DNA of 64,000 nt from Aristolochia californica (Eukaryota > Streptophyta > Magnoliopsida > Piperales > Aristolochiaceae), in assembly GCA_029961685.1 (NCBI GenBank), contig JARWKL010000012.1:15485227-15549226 (forward strand), read 5' to 3'. Within the stretch, counting starts at the first letter, position 1. The number at the start of each line of letters is the position of its first letter. Below are positions 1 through 11,659 of the stretch, piece by piece. The notes below the pieces were generated by a model. The model searched no databases and had not been told where the DNA came from. It saw only the letters and a program-made list of their open reading frames with translations. The position numbers and the translations under genes are program-made.

Positions 1-1503
1 TTTATTGTCATCATCGTTTTTTTCCCTAATAGAAGCTTCATTGGTTGGCATATATATTCGGATTCATTCTGAATCTGAATCATCTTGTTGCTTTCCATTT
101 TGAGTTGATCCTGCCCAGCTAGTGATTTTTATGTGATTGGCATCGATAGTTGTCTCTACTACGTTTCCTCTTCCAAAACATCATTTATCGTTGTCATCTT
201 GCTGTCTGTAGGTTGGTTTATTTTTTAAATTGTTGAGCTGGTTCATCATAGCTTTACATGACATCCCGAGTTGGTAGCTCATCCCGCTATTTCGCTCATC
301 TATACTGATATATGATATATAATTAATGGCTACCTGATTAATGGTCTTTGATTATGAGAGAATATTGAAACCGAGCCAGCACACTTACCTTGAAATCAAG
401 CCTGATTCAACCTAACTCAGATTGACTCAATACCAGTGAGTTCTGACTCAGAGTGGGTCAACTGGAACTCACGAGTCAACCTGACTCAGCCATCTCAACG
501 CGGTCACTTGACTTAGTCACTCTGCATCTTGACTCGGTACCCGACTGGGTGTAACTTGGTTTTTTAGCTCGGGCTCACTCACCCTTGACTTCGACTGGAT
601 TATTACCTTGGATTATCGCCAGCTTATTACTTGGTGCACAACTTCCTTATTCAAGGTTGGACTTTATGTAGATTATTTCATATGTCCTTAATACGCTTAA
701 GGACCTTTATTATTTACCAGTGTTGCGCTACTATATAACTATATATTTAATACGTGTTATTTGGGCATCGGCTCATTACCACAGTTGTTATTGTGTCTTT
801 TTATTAAGACATTATTATTGAAGAATAAATCCTTGGTTGTTTGCCTACCATCCTTTATTTGACTCTCCTTTATCCCCTATGGCCAACCCTTTGGTGTGTT
901 GCTTTGGTTGGTCCTTTTTATATATATGGGTATTTTTTAAGTCCTTTGAGAATTTTTATTGGTACCCTTGGTTTTGTTATCGTCTTGTGGATGAAAGGCA
1001 TTACCTACTTTAGTGATACTATATTTGTTCGAAATCATTTGAGGCTGGTTTCAACTTATATTTTATCACCCATTTCTACCAGTTGAGAGTTTGTTCCCCA
1101 ATTTTGTACTTATCCTTGGGACGCCGTGATGGAGGAGATTATTATTACATCTATGTTATTTGTTTCAAGTTAGGATCACTGCCATTACCTCCCAGCTTGA
1201 GGGGGACTATTGGAAGATATTATGTAATGAGAGTTTCATTGATATAATTAGTTTATGATTTTTTGTCACTTCTTCACTCCTACTAGGGTGAAGGGTATAA
1301 TGATAACATTGGTACTTTTATCATTTATAAATAGAGCTGAAGGGGGAGGGTTTGGACTAAGTCTAACTTTTATCATTTATAAATAGAGTTGAAGGGTGAG
1401 GGTTTGGACTAAGTCTAAAACCCTATTCTTCCTTCTCTTTTCTCCCCAATGTGTGTTCTCTTCTTTACCCGAGATGTAATCTATGGAATCCTGAAAATCA
1501 ACA
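1..1503 (+). mobile_element. Family A non-autonomous LTR element, 3' part
   Basis: The internal region resembles 42740-43680 of the complete family A element, including a zone rich in GAGTCAACTC-type words (about 360-600). A purine tract (CTTGAGGGGGAC, about 1195-1207) precedes the 3' LTR at 1208-1503, whose start has decayed from TG to TA and which ends ATCAACA. Inside the LTR a 52-bp segment is tandemly duplicated (1314-1365, 1366-1417). No protein of its own is seen. The 5' end lies outside the window. Confidence 0.7.
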
Positions 1504-1506
1504 ACT

Positions 1507-2395
1507 TGGTAATTTTGAGAAACAAAAAACCAAGTATGATGGTTAGATCCAATGTTGATGCTAAATATAGGGTCATAGCACATACAATGAATGAATTGTT
1601 GTGGCTCAAGTCCCTAATGGCATAGATTACTTTTTCGATAACCAAGTCCATGCAACTCCATTGTGACAACCAAGTGGCTATCTGTATTGTAGCCAACCCA
1701 TTTTTCCATGAAAAAAAAAACCACATCGAAATTGATGGCCATGTTTTTCACAAGAAGCAATTAGTTGCTGCAATGACATTTGTGAAAACATCTACTATCT
1801 AGTTTCTAGAGTTAGTGTACTACAAATAATGGGTTAAATGGCATACTTTGTAGTTACTAGATGTTTTTTGTTCATTTTGCTCTTTATTATGTATTTAGGT
1901 TTCTACCCTACATTATAAATAAGAAGTCTTAGAAGAGCAAGCTCACATCATGCTTTTCTTATTTTCCCCTAAATCATCTCCTCTCTTCACACGTCTAGAC
2001 TTCTCTCTTCTCTTCTACTTCTTCTCCTCTCTTCTCTTTTACTTCTTCTCTCTTCTTCTACAAGTACACTTTAGTATCCAAGTTTCAAGCTTGGGGTATT
2101 TGATGTTTTTACACCACCAGCATGAGGGGTGTGTTGAAAGAATATGATGTAATCAAGCTTATATTATGTTATTTGTTCTCCTTAATTGGCCAAGGGCCAC
2201 TCTTGTAATTTTATAAAGACTTATCAATATAAATTAAGGTGAGAGGAGTTAACCCTAATTTTACCCAAATGGTGAAATCTCTCTCTCACTCAAGCTCATA
2301 CTTTCTCCTACCCTAGCTACTTGTACACTCTCATTCCTCTTCCTCTCTTCTTCTCCTTTTCCTTCTTTCTTCTCAACTTACCACTACCCTCTACA
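1507..2395 (+). mobile_element. Copia 3' end: RNase H remnant, inserted LTR, 3' LTR
   Basis: 1507-1801 translates, with one stop, to a copia RNase H tail (YRVIAHTMNELLWLKSLM, then LHCDNQVAICIVANPFFHEK). The tail of the same gene (SFKLGVFDVFTPPA) reappears at about 2060-2120, so 1802-2060 is probably a solo LTR inserted in it: it has a TATA-like CATTATAAATAAGAAG stretch and CT-rich leader. The purine tract CATGAGGGGTG is followed by the copia 3' LTR from 2132 (TGTTGAAAG) to about 2395 (end approximate). Confidence 0.6.
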
Positions 2396-2876
2396 ATGGA
2401 TTAAACCCTTATCTAACAACTAGCAAAGCTACCAAGCATGTGATAGCATGTGACAAACTTCTTTTGTAAAGGTTCATTTTGGAATCAATGTGCTTGGTGC
2501 CATCTTTCATGGCAGATGGACCTTTTTGTGATAGTGGCTCATGGATGCTTACTCATTTTTTGAGTAAGAAAGGACTTGATTTGGGCAAGGATAGATTGAA
2601 CAAGGTTGAAAATTTTGTAAACAAGACAATATTACTTGGGGTAGTAGGGAAGAGAAAGAAGAAAGAAGTCCAAGGGAAAAACTAGTTTTTTGTTGAATTT
2701 TACTTCCATATGAGAAAAAACCTTTGCTTCTGCTAATGTCATATCCTTCAAAGATCAGCCATACTTTTCAAAAATTTTCCCTCCTAGATTTCCATCTTCT
2801 ACAGAGGTGCCTAGACCAGTTATTTCATTGGACCACAACCTTCCACAAGAAGAGTTTCTATCTACCTCAGCACCTG

Positions 2877-2925
<49 letters not shown>

Positions 2926-4867
2926 CTATTGATCACTCACCTATGGAGTCTCATGATGTTTCTAAGGTATACTCTCCTCCGCCTTCTCCTATTGTGCATG
3001 GTCCTCCTTATGATAGTAGGCTTATTGCTCTATGCAAAAAGAACCTCATTCAACTGCTTCTCACCCTAATGCCCATTTTTTATCCACTCACTGATTGTCT
3101 TTGAGTTGTGTTTCCTTTTTAGTTTCATTATTATTATCATTTCTGTCATACCTTCTACTTATGAAGAGGCCTCAAAAGATCCAAGGTGGAAAGCTGCCAT
3201 GGATGAAGAAATTTAAATAATGTATAAAATTAATACTTGGAACTTGCCCTTTTTTCCCCCGTCAAGAAAGCAATAGGTTACAAGTTGGTTTTTACACTGA
3301 AATATAATCTTGATGGTACAGTGGCATGATACAAGGCAATGCTAGTTGCTATAGGATATACAATGTCTTATGGTATAGAGTATGATAAGACATCTCGTCA
3401 ATTTGAATTCAATATGGGTTCTTATTTCCCTAGTAATGGTGTATCTATCAGTTAGATGTTAAAACAAATTTTTTAATGGTGATTTATAAAAGGTGATTTA
3501 TATGATTCAACCACTTGCTGTGGTTGAGGGGAAGAAATTATGTCATCTAGATAAGGCTATTTTTGGGTTGAAATAGTTTCTTCATGCCTAGTTTGACAAA
3601 TTTATGATGGTTGTTATCCGTCTTGGATTCACAAGATGTGAAAGTGATCACTCAATCTTTACAAAAACAACTACAAAGGTATGATTCTTATAGTTGTTTA
3701 TGTTGATGATATCAATATCACAGAAAGTGAAATTGGGGATATTCAACAAGTGAAGAAAGATTTGAATAAGGACTTTCCAATCAAAGATCTAGGATTACTC
3801 AAATATTTCCTAGGTATAGAATACTTCAATCCAATGCTTAAGTGTAAATCAGCTGATACACCTATTGAACCCAATGTTAAGTTGTGTTGAATTAGGTGAT
3901 CATGTTGATGTTTGTAGATTCCAACGGTTGGTTAGAAAATTGATTTATCTCATAATTACAAGACCAAATATATCTATTCTATAAGGGTCATTAGTCAATT
4001 TATGCATCAACCTCGATAGGCTCATTGGATGGCATTGGAGAGAATTCTATGTTATCTAAAGAAAAATCCAACTCAAGGATTATTTTATAAAATCAAGAGC
4101 ATACTAATATCAAAGGTATTGCATGTGCAGATTGGCTTGGTTCTCTTGATGAAAGAAAATTGACTTTTGGTTATTGTTTCACAATTATAGGAGGAAAAAT
4201 TTGGTCACTTGAAGAAGTAAAAACAAAGTATTTGTGGTGAGATTAGGTCCTATGGCATAATACAGGGCCACACAATACGTGAGTTGTTATTGTTTAAATC
4301 ACTAATGACAGAAATTATTTTTTAAAATAACCAAACCCATGCAGCTGCATTGTGACAATCAAGTGGCAGTTCACATTGTGGCCAACTCTGTCTTCTATGA
4401 AAGAATAAAACACTTTGAAATAGATTATTATTTTGTTTGAGAAAATGAAAAGTCAATGTCATATTTATGCAATATATTCCTTCCAAAATCCAACTGACAA
4501 ATATTTTTATAAAAGCTATTACTATAAGACCTCTCTTTGTCACTTGCTCCAAGTTGGGAATATTTAATTTTTTGCACCAGCTTAAGGGAGAGTGTTGACG
4601 AAGCATTAGTGGCATATATTGTAATTAATTAGATGAGTGGCACAGCTTGTAATTACAAAGTACATTTTAATTTTGTATCTCTTTCTCACGTACTAGGGTT
4701 TCTTAATATCAACTATAAATAAGAAGGGGGAAATGTGCTAAAACTTGAGCTCCCCATCAAGGCATCTTTTTTCTTCTCTCAACTTGCACTCTTCGTATGC
4801 CTTACCTTTTTTTCATTTTCTTCCCTCTCCTTCTCTCCTAAACCCTAGAGTCTAACAAACAACAACA
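2396..4867 (+). mobile_element. Decayed Ty1/copia element, integrase tail to 3' LTR
   Basis: Nothing is recognised in 2396-2700. From about 2700 the frames (with many stops) give the integrase-RT linker (DQPYFSKIFPP), reverse transcriptase (EEASKDPKWKAAMDEEI; VYVDDINITESEIGDIQQVK at 3681-3740, the YVDD catalytic motif) and RNase H up to about 4580. The purine tract at 4581-4592 precedes a 3' LTR at 4593 (TGTTGACGAAGC) to about 4867. A (CT)n microsatellite sits inside the linker at 2879-2923. No long frame is intact, so the element is dead. Confidence 0.75.
2879..2923. repeat. (CT)n microsatellite
   Basis: About 22 uninterrupted CT units, read in frame as Leu-Ser repeats within the copia linker region. 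Confidence 0.95.
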
Positions 4868-4913
4868 TAGTTTCACATACTTTCCCTCAAAATATAACAA
4901 CTAAGTAGTTGCA

Positions 4914-5697
4914 ACTTAGATCCACTTGAAATTTTATAGCAACTTTTCCCCAATCACACAAGTTACTCTTAATCAAATTGAGACAAGAGTAGTCTTGGAT
5001 TGCCAAGGGTTGACCCAAATTGAAAGGATTACTTGTTTACACTTCAGCCCAATACAAATGCCTCTCCAAAAGATAGATTTCATAATTCAAGCATGATCAG
5101 ATAAGCTCAACTTAGATCCACTTGAGATTTTATAGCAACTTTTCCACAGTCACTCAAGTTACTCTTAATCAAATTGAAACAAGAGTGGTCTTGGAATGCC
5201 AAGGGTTGACCCAAATTGAAAGCATTACTTGCTTACACATCAGCCCAATACAAACGCCTCTCCAAAAGATAGATTTCATTATTCAAGCACAATCAAATAA
5301 ACTCAAATTAGATCCACTTGAGATTTTATAGCAGCTTTTCCAAAATCACACAAGTTACTCTTAATCAAATTGAGACATGAGCAATCTTGGATTGCCAAGG
5401 CTTGACCCAAATTGAAAGGATTACTTGCTTACACTTCAGCCCAATACAAATGCCTCTCCAAAAGATAGATTTCATAATTCAAGCATGATCAGGTAAGTTC
5501 AACTTAGATCCACTTGAGATTTTATAGTAGCTTTCCATAGCCACACAAGTTACTCTTAATCAAATTGAGATGAGAGCGGTCTTGGATTGCCAAGGTTTGA
5601 CCAAATTGAAAGGACTTCTTGCTTGCACTTCAGCCCAAATACAAATGCATCTCCAAAAGATAGATGTAATAATTCAAGCACAATCAAATAAGCACAC
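4914..5697. repeat. 196-bp tandem repeat, four copies
   Basis: Copies begin at about 4914, 5110, 5306 and 5502, each opening with (A)CTTAGATCCACTTGA and running through TTACTCTTAATCAAATTGAGA and GCCTCTCCAAAAGATAGATT. The spacing is very regular at 196 bp. One copy is open for 69 codons, but the others have stops, so coding is unlikely. A diverged single copy of the same phrases lies near 21110-21230. Confidence 0.9.
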
Positions 5698-6369
5698 CAG
5701 TCCTAAGTACCTATACAATATAAATAGTTGTTTAAAGGTCCTTAAATAACCAAATTTCAAGATACAAGTTTGATCAAAACTTGTGGTGGTTTGTCAAATA
5801 AGGGCACCATTTAAATGAAAGCTCAAGTTAGAATTAGTTTTACAATATAATCTGACTAGTCAGTGATCCAAACAGACTAACTTTGATTTCAAAGTAAAAA
5901 AATCTTGAAGATAAAATTTTCTTAGACCAAGACCATTCAATGAATTTCAAAGTAAAAGCTTAGTGATACTTGGATCTTGAAAACAACTCCATATAATCAA
6001 TAATTTGAAAGCCCTATCAAATGCCCCAAATAACTTCAAATCAAAACAAATGCCACTTCAGATAACTTGCTAGAACAAACAATATGATTTCAAAGTAATG
6101 GCACACGAAATTTAGCAAGACTCAGGTTAACCAAATAAGATTTCATAAGTGAAAGCACAATAAGTTCTTAGATCTTCAGTAGGTGGTCTTTTAAATCACG
6201 ATTTCGACATCCAAAGTCAGTTTTGAAGTACCAGAGCACTTAGATGTGGTCATTTATTCTTTGAGAGTCGAGAGAATGAAACATTGGAGCAACAACAACT
6301 CATACAGTAAAGCACTCCATGTTCAAATTTTGAATTGTTGAACTTCAAAATGGTTTTTTTTATCATTTT
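5698..6369. repeat. Dispersed AT-rich repeat, left half
   Basis: No gene. The stretch repeats phrases such as GATTTCAAAGTAAA and shares style and words with 20820-22130, which suggests an old dispersed (possibly LARD-type) repeat. The same sort of sequence resumes at 9770 on the far side of the family A element, consistent with one repeat split by that insertion. Confidence 0.5.
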
Positions 6370-7985
6370 TGTTGATTTTTAGAACTCCATGAATTTAGTT
6401 CATGGATAAAAAGAGAGCGACACCCATTGGGATAAAACTAAAGGAAGAAAGAGGTTATGGATTTATGTCCTAGCCCTCTCCTTGAAGCTCAATTTATAGA
6501 TTGATAAAACTACAATAACAATACCCCTAGAACTTAAACTAATTACATCAATACCAACTTTATGAAATGACTCTTTATTTACCATCTTGTCATCACTATA
6601 TAGGGCGATGGGCTTTCTCCTTCGTCTATGAGCCTTGAGCCCATCTTCTAACACACTTGGATGTGTGGGCCTTCCTTGGTCGTGTGGGCTTGGGTCAATC
6701 TTCCAACACTCCCCCTCAAATTGGGGGTGAGAGAACATCATGAGCGTCTTGCTTGCTACAAATGGTGTATAGGATCTTCCCGTATAAAATGGCAGTCCAC
6801 CATATCTTCCAACACTCCCCCTCAAGTTGGTGGTCTCTTCCAAGAGGCCCAACTGGCATAATATAAGTGAGAGTAAAATCACTCCTAGTCGTAAGACATC
6901 ACTCCATACTTCGGTCAAATAACTCATATTGGATGTTGGACACACTCCTATCTTCTATAGGTAGTAGGTCTATAAGCATTGCTCAGAAATGTAATAAAAC
7001 TCCTCCATCACTGTGTCCATCCATAAGACACTGACTCTCAAATGGTAGGAGTAATAAATGCCAATTAAGGGGGGTAACGGGTAATCACCCGAAAGATAAT
7101 ATTCTGGAGCCACCATATGTTTTCTACTTCATCAAAATAACCAATGATGATAGCACTCAGCAACTGAGAAGTCCTTCTTCAATAATAATGTCTCAGCCAA
7201 AGAGACACAATAGTAGTAGCTGAAATGGGCCTGCACCCAATAACACATACCAAATAATGAAATTTCTTAAAAAATTACCTATCAAATAATCCATTGCGAT
7301 TCCATTAGAAGGTTGTGCACAAAATAATATGTTGACCAAGGAATAAGTTGTCAATACTTCAAAATAATAATCCAGTAGGAGAGAAGGAACCAAGTCAAAT
7401 AGTAGAGTAATATAGCCGAGTCACGAAGGAAATAGGTATAGAAGTCAAGACCCAGACACGTATAACTGAGGCAAAAAAAAGTGGGCCGAGTCAGGTTGAC
7501 CCAGACCCGAGTTGACCAGATCAGAGTTGGCTCGAGTTAACCCAAGCGAGACAGAAAAAGTAAGTGACGCTCGGGTCGTTGGTTCTTTGGATTAAATCCA
7601 GTTTCCTAACGTAGGCAAATATTTTAATTTGGCAACAGTGCGTCTTCTTCCCCGAATAGCAGAGACGTCGGTGTGGTTGTTATGGAAGCGACGTCCCAAA
7701 ATGGCAATGCAGAGGAAGGAAACTTTCCAAGAGTGTACCAAGGATATCCAGCGGCTTAATCCGAGTAGAGTCAGTACTGCAGTGGCAAGCACAATTAAGG
7801 GAACATCAGTAACTTTCAGGATTGAACAGAGAACAGACAGGCTGGATCAAGCAAGCCACAACCAACCAACCAAGCTCCACTCGAGAAAAATCCAGGAGAG
7901 AGCTTTCTAAAATAAGAACCATCACAGTAATGTAATCATTTTTCGCAAATATTTTTTCTCCTGGATTGATAGTAAGGTGTCAATA

Positions 7986-8542
7986 TGTTAGACAGCTAGC
8001 CAATGCGACCCGAAAAGGTTAATCGTTTAAGGTGTGAAAGACCAGGTCATAACACAAATCACCAACATATTCCAACACTCCCCCGCAAACCAAACCCCCG
8101 GTTAACCCCAGGATAAATTCCAAATACAAATGCAAATGCAAATGCAAAGTCCCCGCGCCAAACATGCGAACGCGCGGGGATTCAAAGGCGGGACGGACGA
8201 AACCTGCTTTGATACCATGTAAGATAGCTAGCCAATGCGACTCAAAAAGTTTAACCGTTTAAGGTGTGAAAGACAAGGTCATAATACAGATCACTAACAT
8301 ATTCCAACACTCCCCTGCAAACCAAACCCCCGGGTTAACCCCAGGACAAATTCCAAATACAATTGCAAATGCAAATGCAAAGTCCATGTGCCAAACATGC
8401 GAACGTGTGGGGATTCTAAGGCGGGACGAACGAAACTTGCTCTGATACCATGTAAGACAGCTAGCCAATGCGACCCAAAAAGGTTAACCTTTTAAGGTGC
8501 TGAAGACCGGGTCATAACACAGATCACCAACGTATTCCAACA
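7986..8542 (-). mobile_element. Triple-LTR TRIM element
   Basis: Three 92-bp LTRs (7986-8077, 8218-8309, 8451-8542) alternate with two near-identical 140-bp interiors. On the minus strand each LTR runs TGTTGGAATA... to CTGTCTAACA or similar; primer sites TGGTATCA(A/G)AGC lie just inside LTR2 and LTR3, and a purine tract just inside LTR1 and LTR2. The 5-bp target duplication CAATA is perfect (7981-7985, 8543-8547). No coding capacity; it depends on other elements for enzymes. Confidence 0.92.
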
Positions 8543-8547
8543 CAATA

Positions 8548-8919
8548 TTCTAGTTGAGATTCCAGCCTCGGGAGACATTTACAAGATTATCGAAGTTGAT
8601 GGGCCAGAGAATTGTCCGAAAAAGGAAACATCAGCAAATATATTCTTGGACGACAATCATGGCAGGAGATCACAGAGAAAATTGGAGACAGTAGTCAAGA
8701 GTTTCTTCCTCAATGGTGCTTCCTGAAGACGGAACCTGCTTTGTTTACGAAGAAGTGGAGCATTCCAATCTCCAGTTAATGGTTGGTTCTAATTCCATGG
8801 AGCCCGTAGAGGCAATAACAAAGAATGCTCCTGGAGAATTCCAGCAGTCTGATGTTCAATCAGTGGATACTGGAGAGCTGCTTTCAAACTTGAAGAGGGA
8901 AAAGGCTTCTGAAAACTAA
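8548..8919 (+). pseudogene. Gene-like segment captured in element A1 (unrecognised)
   Basis: Reading plus, antisense to the host element, 8548-8715 translates as NILVEIPASGDIYKIIEVDG... and after a frameshift near 8713 continues as EDGTCFVYEEVEHSNLQLMV... to a stop at 8917-8919. Together this is about 120 residues of normal, acidic, non-repetitive protein sequence in an otherwise non-coding retroelement. I do not recognise the family. The frameshift and missing ends suggest a captured fragment of a host gene. It could instead be chance open frame. Confidence 0.4.
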
Positions 8920-9769
8920 TTAAATGGCCCTTCCAATCCTCTGTGGAAAACAAGCCTTTGCTCATATTTCAGACTTCAAAACGCAAGGTGTAGAACATAT
9001 GGCTGCCTGAATACCAATTTATGGTAGTCCTTAAATTTTGTATGATCCACTCTCTGAATCTGCTTTCCACCATTTTTGCTATTAGAGTGGGAAAATATGC
9101 TAGAGAAAAAGGAGACAATATCTTTTACAACCAGATAGCTCTAACTACTTTTGGAAGACATTGATTGTGCTTTACAAAACGATGTTAATGCACTGAAACC
9201 TGATCCAGTATTATGGAAGAAGTTGTTGACGCCCTATGCTTCGCATTGAAGTCCTTATGTATGCTTAGCATCAAACAAAACCCAGTGCAGGCTTCTCCTC
9301 TTCAGGTCTGATGAACTGTGCAGGCTTCTCCTCTTCAGGTCTGATGAACTATGTCGGTATGTTGGGCCAACTCTGAATGATTAGCTGAGACAACAAAATA
9401 GAAATTTAAAAAAAAAAAAAACATACTACGAGTCCTGAAAATCAATTATCTGATACCATGTTGATTTTCAGGACTCCATGGATAAAAAGAGAGTAACACC
9501 TATTGGGATAGAACAGGAGTAAGAAAGAGGTTATGGATTTGTGTCCTAACACTTCCCCTGAAGCTCAATTTATAAATTGATAAAACTACAATATTATAAT
9601 AATACCCCTAAAACTTAAACTAATTATATCAATATCATCTTTATTAGATGACTCTTTATTTACCATCATGTCATCACTATGTGAGCCTATGCGTCTTGAG
9701 CCCATCTTCTAACACACTTGGATGTGTAGGCCTTCCTTGGTTGTGTGGGTTTGGGCCTATCTTCCAACA

Positions 9770-11231
9770 CTTTTTAAAACTCAATAAAATCTCATCTCAA
9801 ATCTAGGAAAAAACACATAAAATTCTCATTATAAGCTACTAATCATGTAGATAGGTCATAGATTTTAAAGACTTATCTTGCCTGAATAGAGGCCTTCAAT
9901 CTTGTTCAACAACTTTCTTTAACATATCATTTGATTGACTAGAGGTCAACCAAATAATCTTCATTAGATGCCTCTTTTTTCTCATGTAGGCATTCAACTT
10001 CATTTGAATTGGTCGTTCAATAATCTAGGTGAACAATCCCGAACAAATACTTTTTTCTCTTGTCATTGAGATAGATTTCAATTTGATTGGTAGTCTTCAT
10101 AAATCACTTCCTTGATTTTCTTCCAGATGGTTGGACAAGGCCGTCCGATCAATCACTGAAAGAACTTGTGAGTATGGGTATGTAACTTTAGCAAATTGTT
10201 AACTTGCACTTTGGGATGAAAGTCATTTAAATAAATGCTTCTTCAAAAAAATTAGCCATTGTGCCCCAAAAGAGACTTTTATCATTTTAGCAAAAACCCA
10301 ATTAAAACCTTGCTCAAAACTTATAAAAGAAAATGTGACATGTTTGATGTTAGCTATTGATTAGAATCGAAGGTTGCAAGATTTGAGATTTGAAACTCCT
10401 TGCTATAGTCGAATGCTCCTTGCTACAGTCGAATGCTTGTGGCACTCTGCTCCTAAGTAGTCAACTGTTGAAAAATCCAAAAGCTTTTAGTTTTAACCTA
10501 TCAACTACATTCTTATGTTTGTTTTGGTTTGTTATCATGAAAATTAGAATTAAAGAAAGATCTAAAGACCTTAATCTGACTCTCTATACCACAAGCATTG
10601 TTCTACCTTCCCCTCTAGTTTTTATTACATATAACTTGATTGCCAACTCCTACCAACAACTTCATTGGAGAGCCACCAAGATCATTGGGTCATCAGCTTC
10701 ATTGGAGAGCCACCAAGATCATTGGGTCATGAATCCAAGTCACATAACCATGGTATTGAAAAAGTTGAAAAAGGCTAACATTGACTTGGATGATTCGTGA
10801 ATGAAAAATAAGAATTTAATTATTATTATTATTATTATTCCCAAAATTAGTTAGCGAAAAAGAGAATTTGATTATTATCTCATTTTCACTAATTATTTTT
10901 GGAAATAATGATGATAAAATTCTATTTTTTTTTCTTTTATTTTCTTTTCTAAGGGTTCCAAACACAGAACCTAGGTGACAAGAAAATTAACAATCCCATG
11001 ATGATCTCTGAACAAGATTACTAGATATTACAGCAACAAACCATAAGAACTACATTTAAGTGTACTCGGAAGCACATGCCAAAACTGCTAGATTTAACAA
11101 GCTAATCATTAGTTCAAGTATCGATCATACAGAATCAAAATAATCAGCCTGCCACATAAGAAAAAAATTCTCTTCCTGTGCTACTAGGGGAAAACCAGAG
11201 GAAGAAGTCAGAAAATTGAGAAGAGTCAGCA
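9770..11231. other. AT-rich repeat and ASADH 3' flank, no gene seen
   Basis: 9770-10560 continues the dispersed repeat broken by A1 (words shared with 21820-21900). 10661-10731 has a tandem duplication of about 35 bp (TTCATTGGAGAGCCACCAAG...). 10819-10839 is a short (ATT)n. The 136-codon open frame at 10390-10800 spans these repeats and is not convincing. The last few hundred bases are the ASADH 3' UTR and downstream region. Confidence 0.5.
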
Positions 11232-11659
11232 CTAGAGCAATTTCTCTGCAATTTGTACAGCATTCAGGGCAGCCCCCTTGCGGATCTGATCTCCACAGAC
11301 AAATATGTCCAACCTGCCATCAAATGTGTCCAACAATTTAGGTGAAATATCGAATAGTTTTTTATTTGAATTGGGTTGTTGAAAACCATCTTACCCATGG
11401 TTCCCATCCTGAGAAACATCTTGTCGAATTCGTCCCACGGCAACATCATCTTTGTTTGATACCTATCAACATAAAGCTTGTTTACAATTTGCTTTCTCCT
11501 CTCTGAATGTGTTTGTGTTTTCGTGTGTGTTTGAACAAGTGTGACTGTGTGTATGTGGTGAGAGAAGCAGACCTCCAAAGGTGTAGGGAAGATATTTGAA
11601 GTACGATCATCAATCACAATCACACCTGCAGCTTTCTTGAGAATGTCTCTTGCAGTATC
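11232..11659 (-). CDS. ASADH: ASADH exons 6-8 (codons 302-379 and stop)
   Basis: Exon 6 (11659-11573) reads [20 protein letters not shown]..., exon 7 (11462-11395) reads [20 protein letters not shown]..., and exon 8 (11313-11232) reads [20 protein letters not shown]... to TAG. Exon 7 ends in phase 2 (CATGG|GTAAG) and exon 8 supplies the missing G of a Gly codon. These form the C-terminal part of the dehydrogenase. The 3' UTR lies to the left of 11232; no clear poly(A) signal was identified. Confidence 0.93.

Larger units (their letters stand above)
6370..9769 (-). mobile_element. Family A non-autonomous LTR retrotransposon (copy A1)
   Basis: LTRs at 6370-6708 and 9459-9769 both run TGTTGATTTT...CTTCCAACA on the plus strand, i.e. 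the element reads on the minus strand. The primer site TGGTATCAGATA (iMet-type) is at 9458-9447, directly inside the right LTR, and the purine tract is at 6709-6721. Flanks ATTTT/CTTTT are an imperfect 5-bp target duplication. The 2.75-kb interior has no gag or pol. It holds an inserted TRIM (7986-8542), a gene-like antisense segment (8548-8919) and a 33-bp tandem duplication (9285-9317, 9318-9350). Confidence 0.8.

Noticed and set aside
841..1086. 81-codon hydrophobic open frame
   Set aside because: Lies in the family A interior, which is non-coding in the other copies; no conserved frame.
7986..8542. CRISPR-like regular repeats
   Set aside because: Plant nuclear DNA; repeats have LTR termini, primer sites and a target duplication.
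10390..10800. 136-codon open frame
   Set aside because: Crosses a tandem duplication, no start context or family, composition like surrounding AT-rich repeat.
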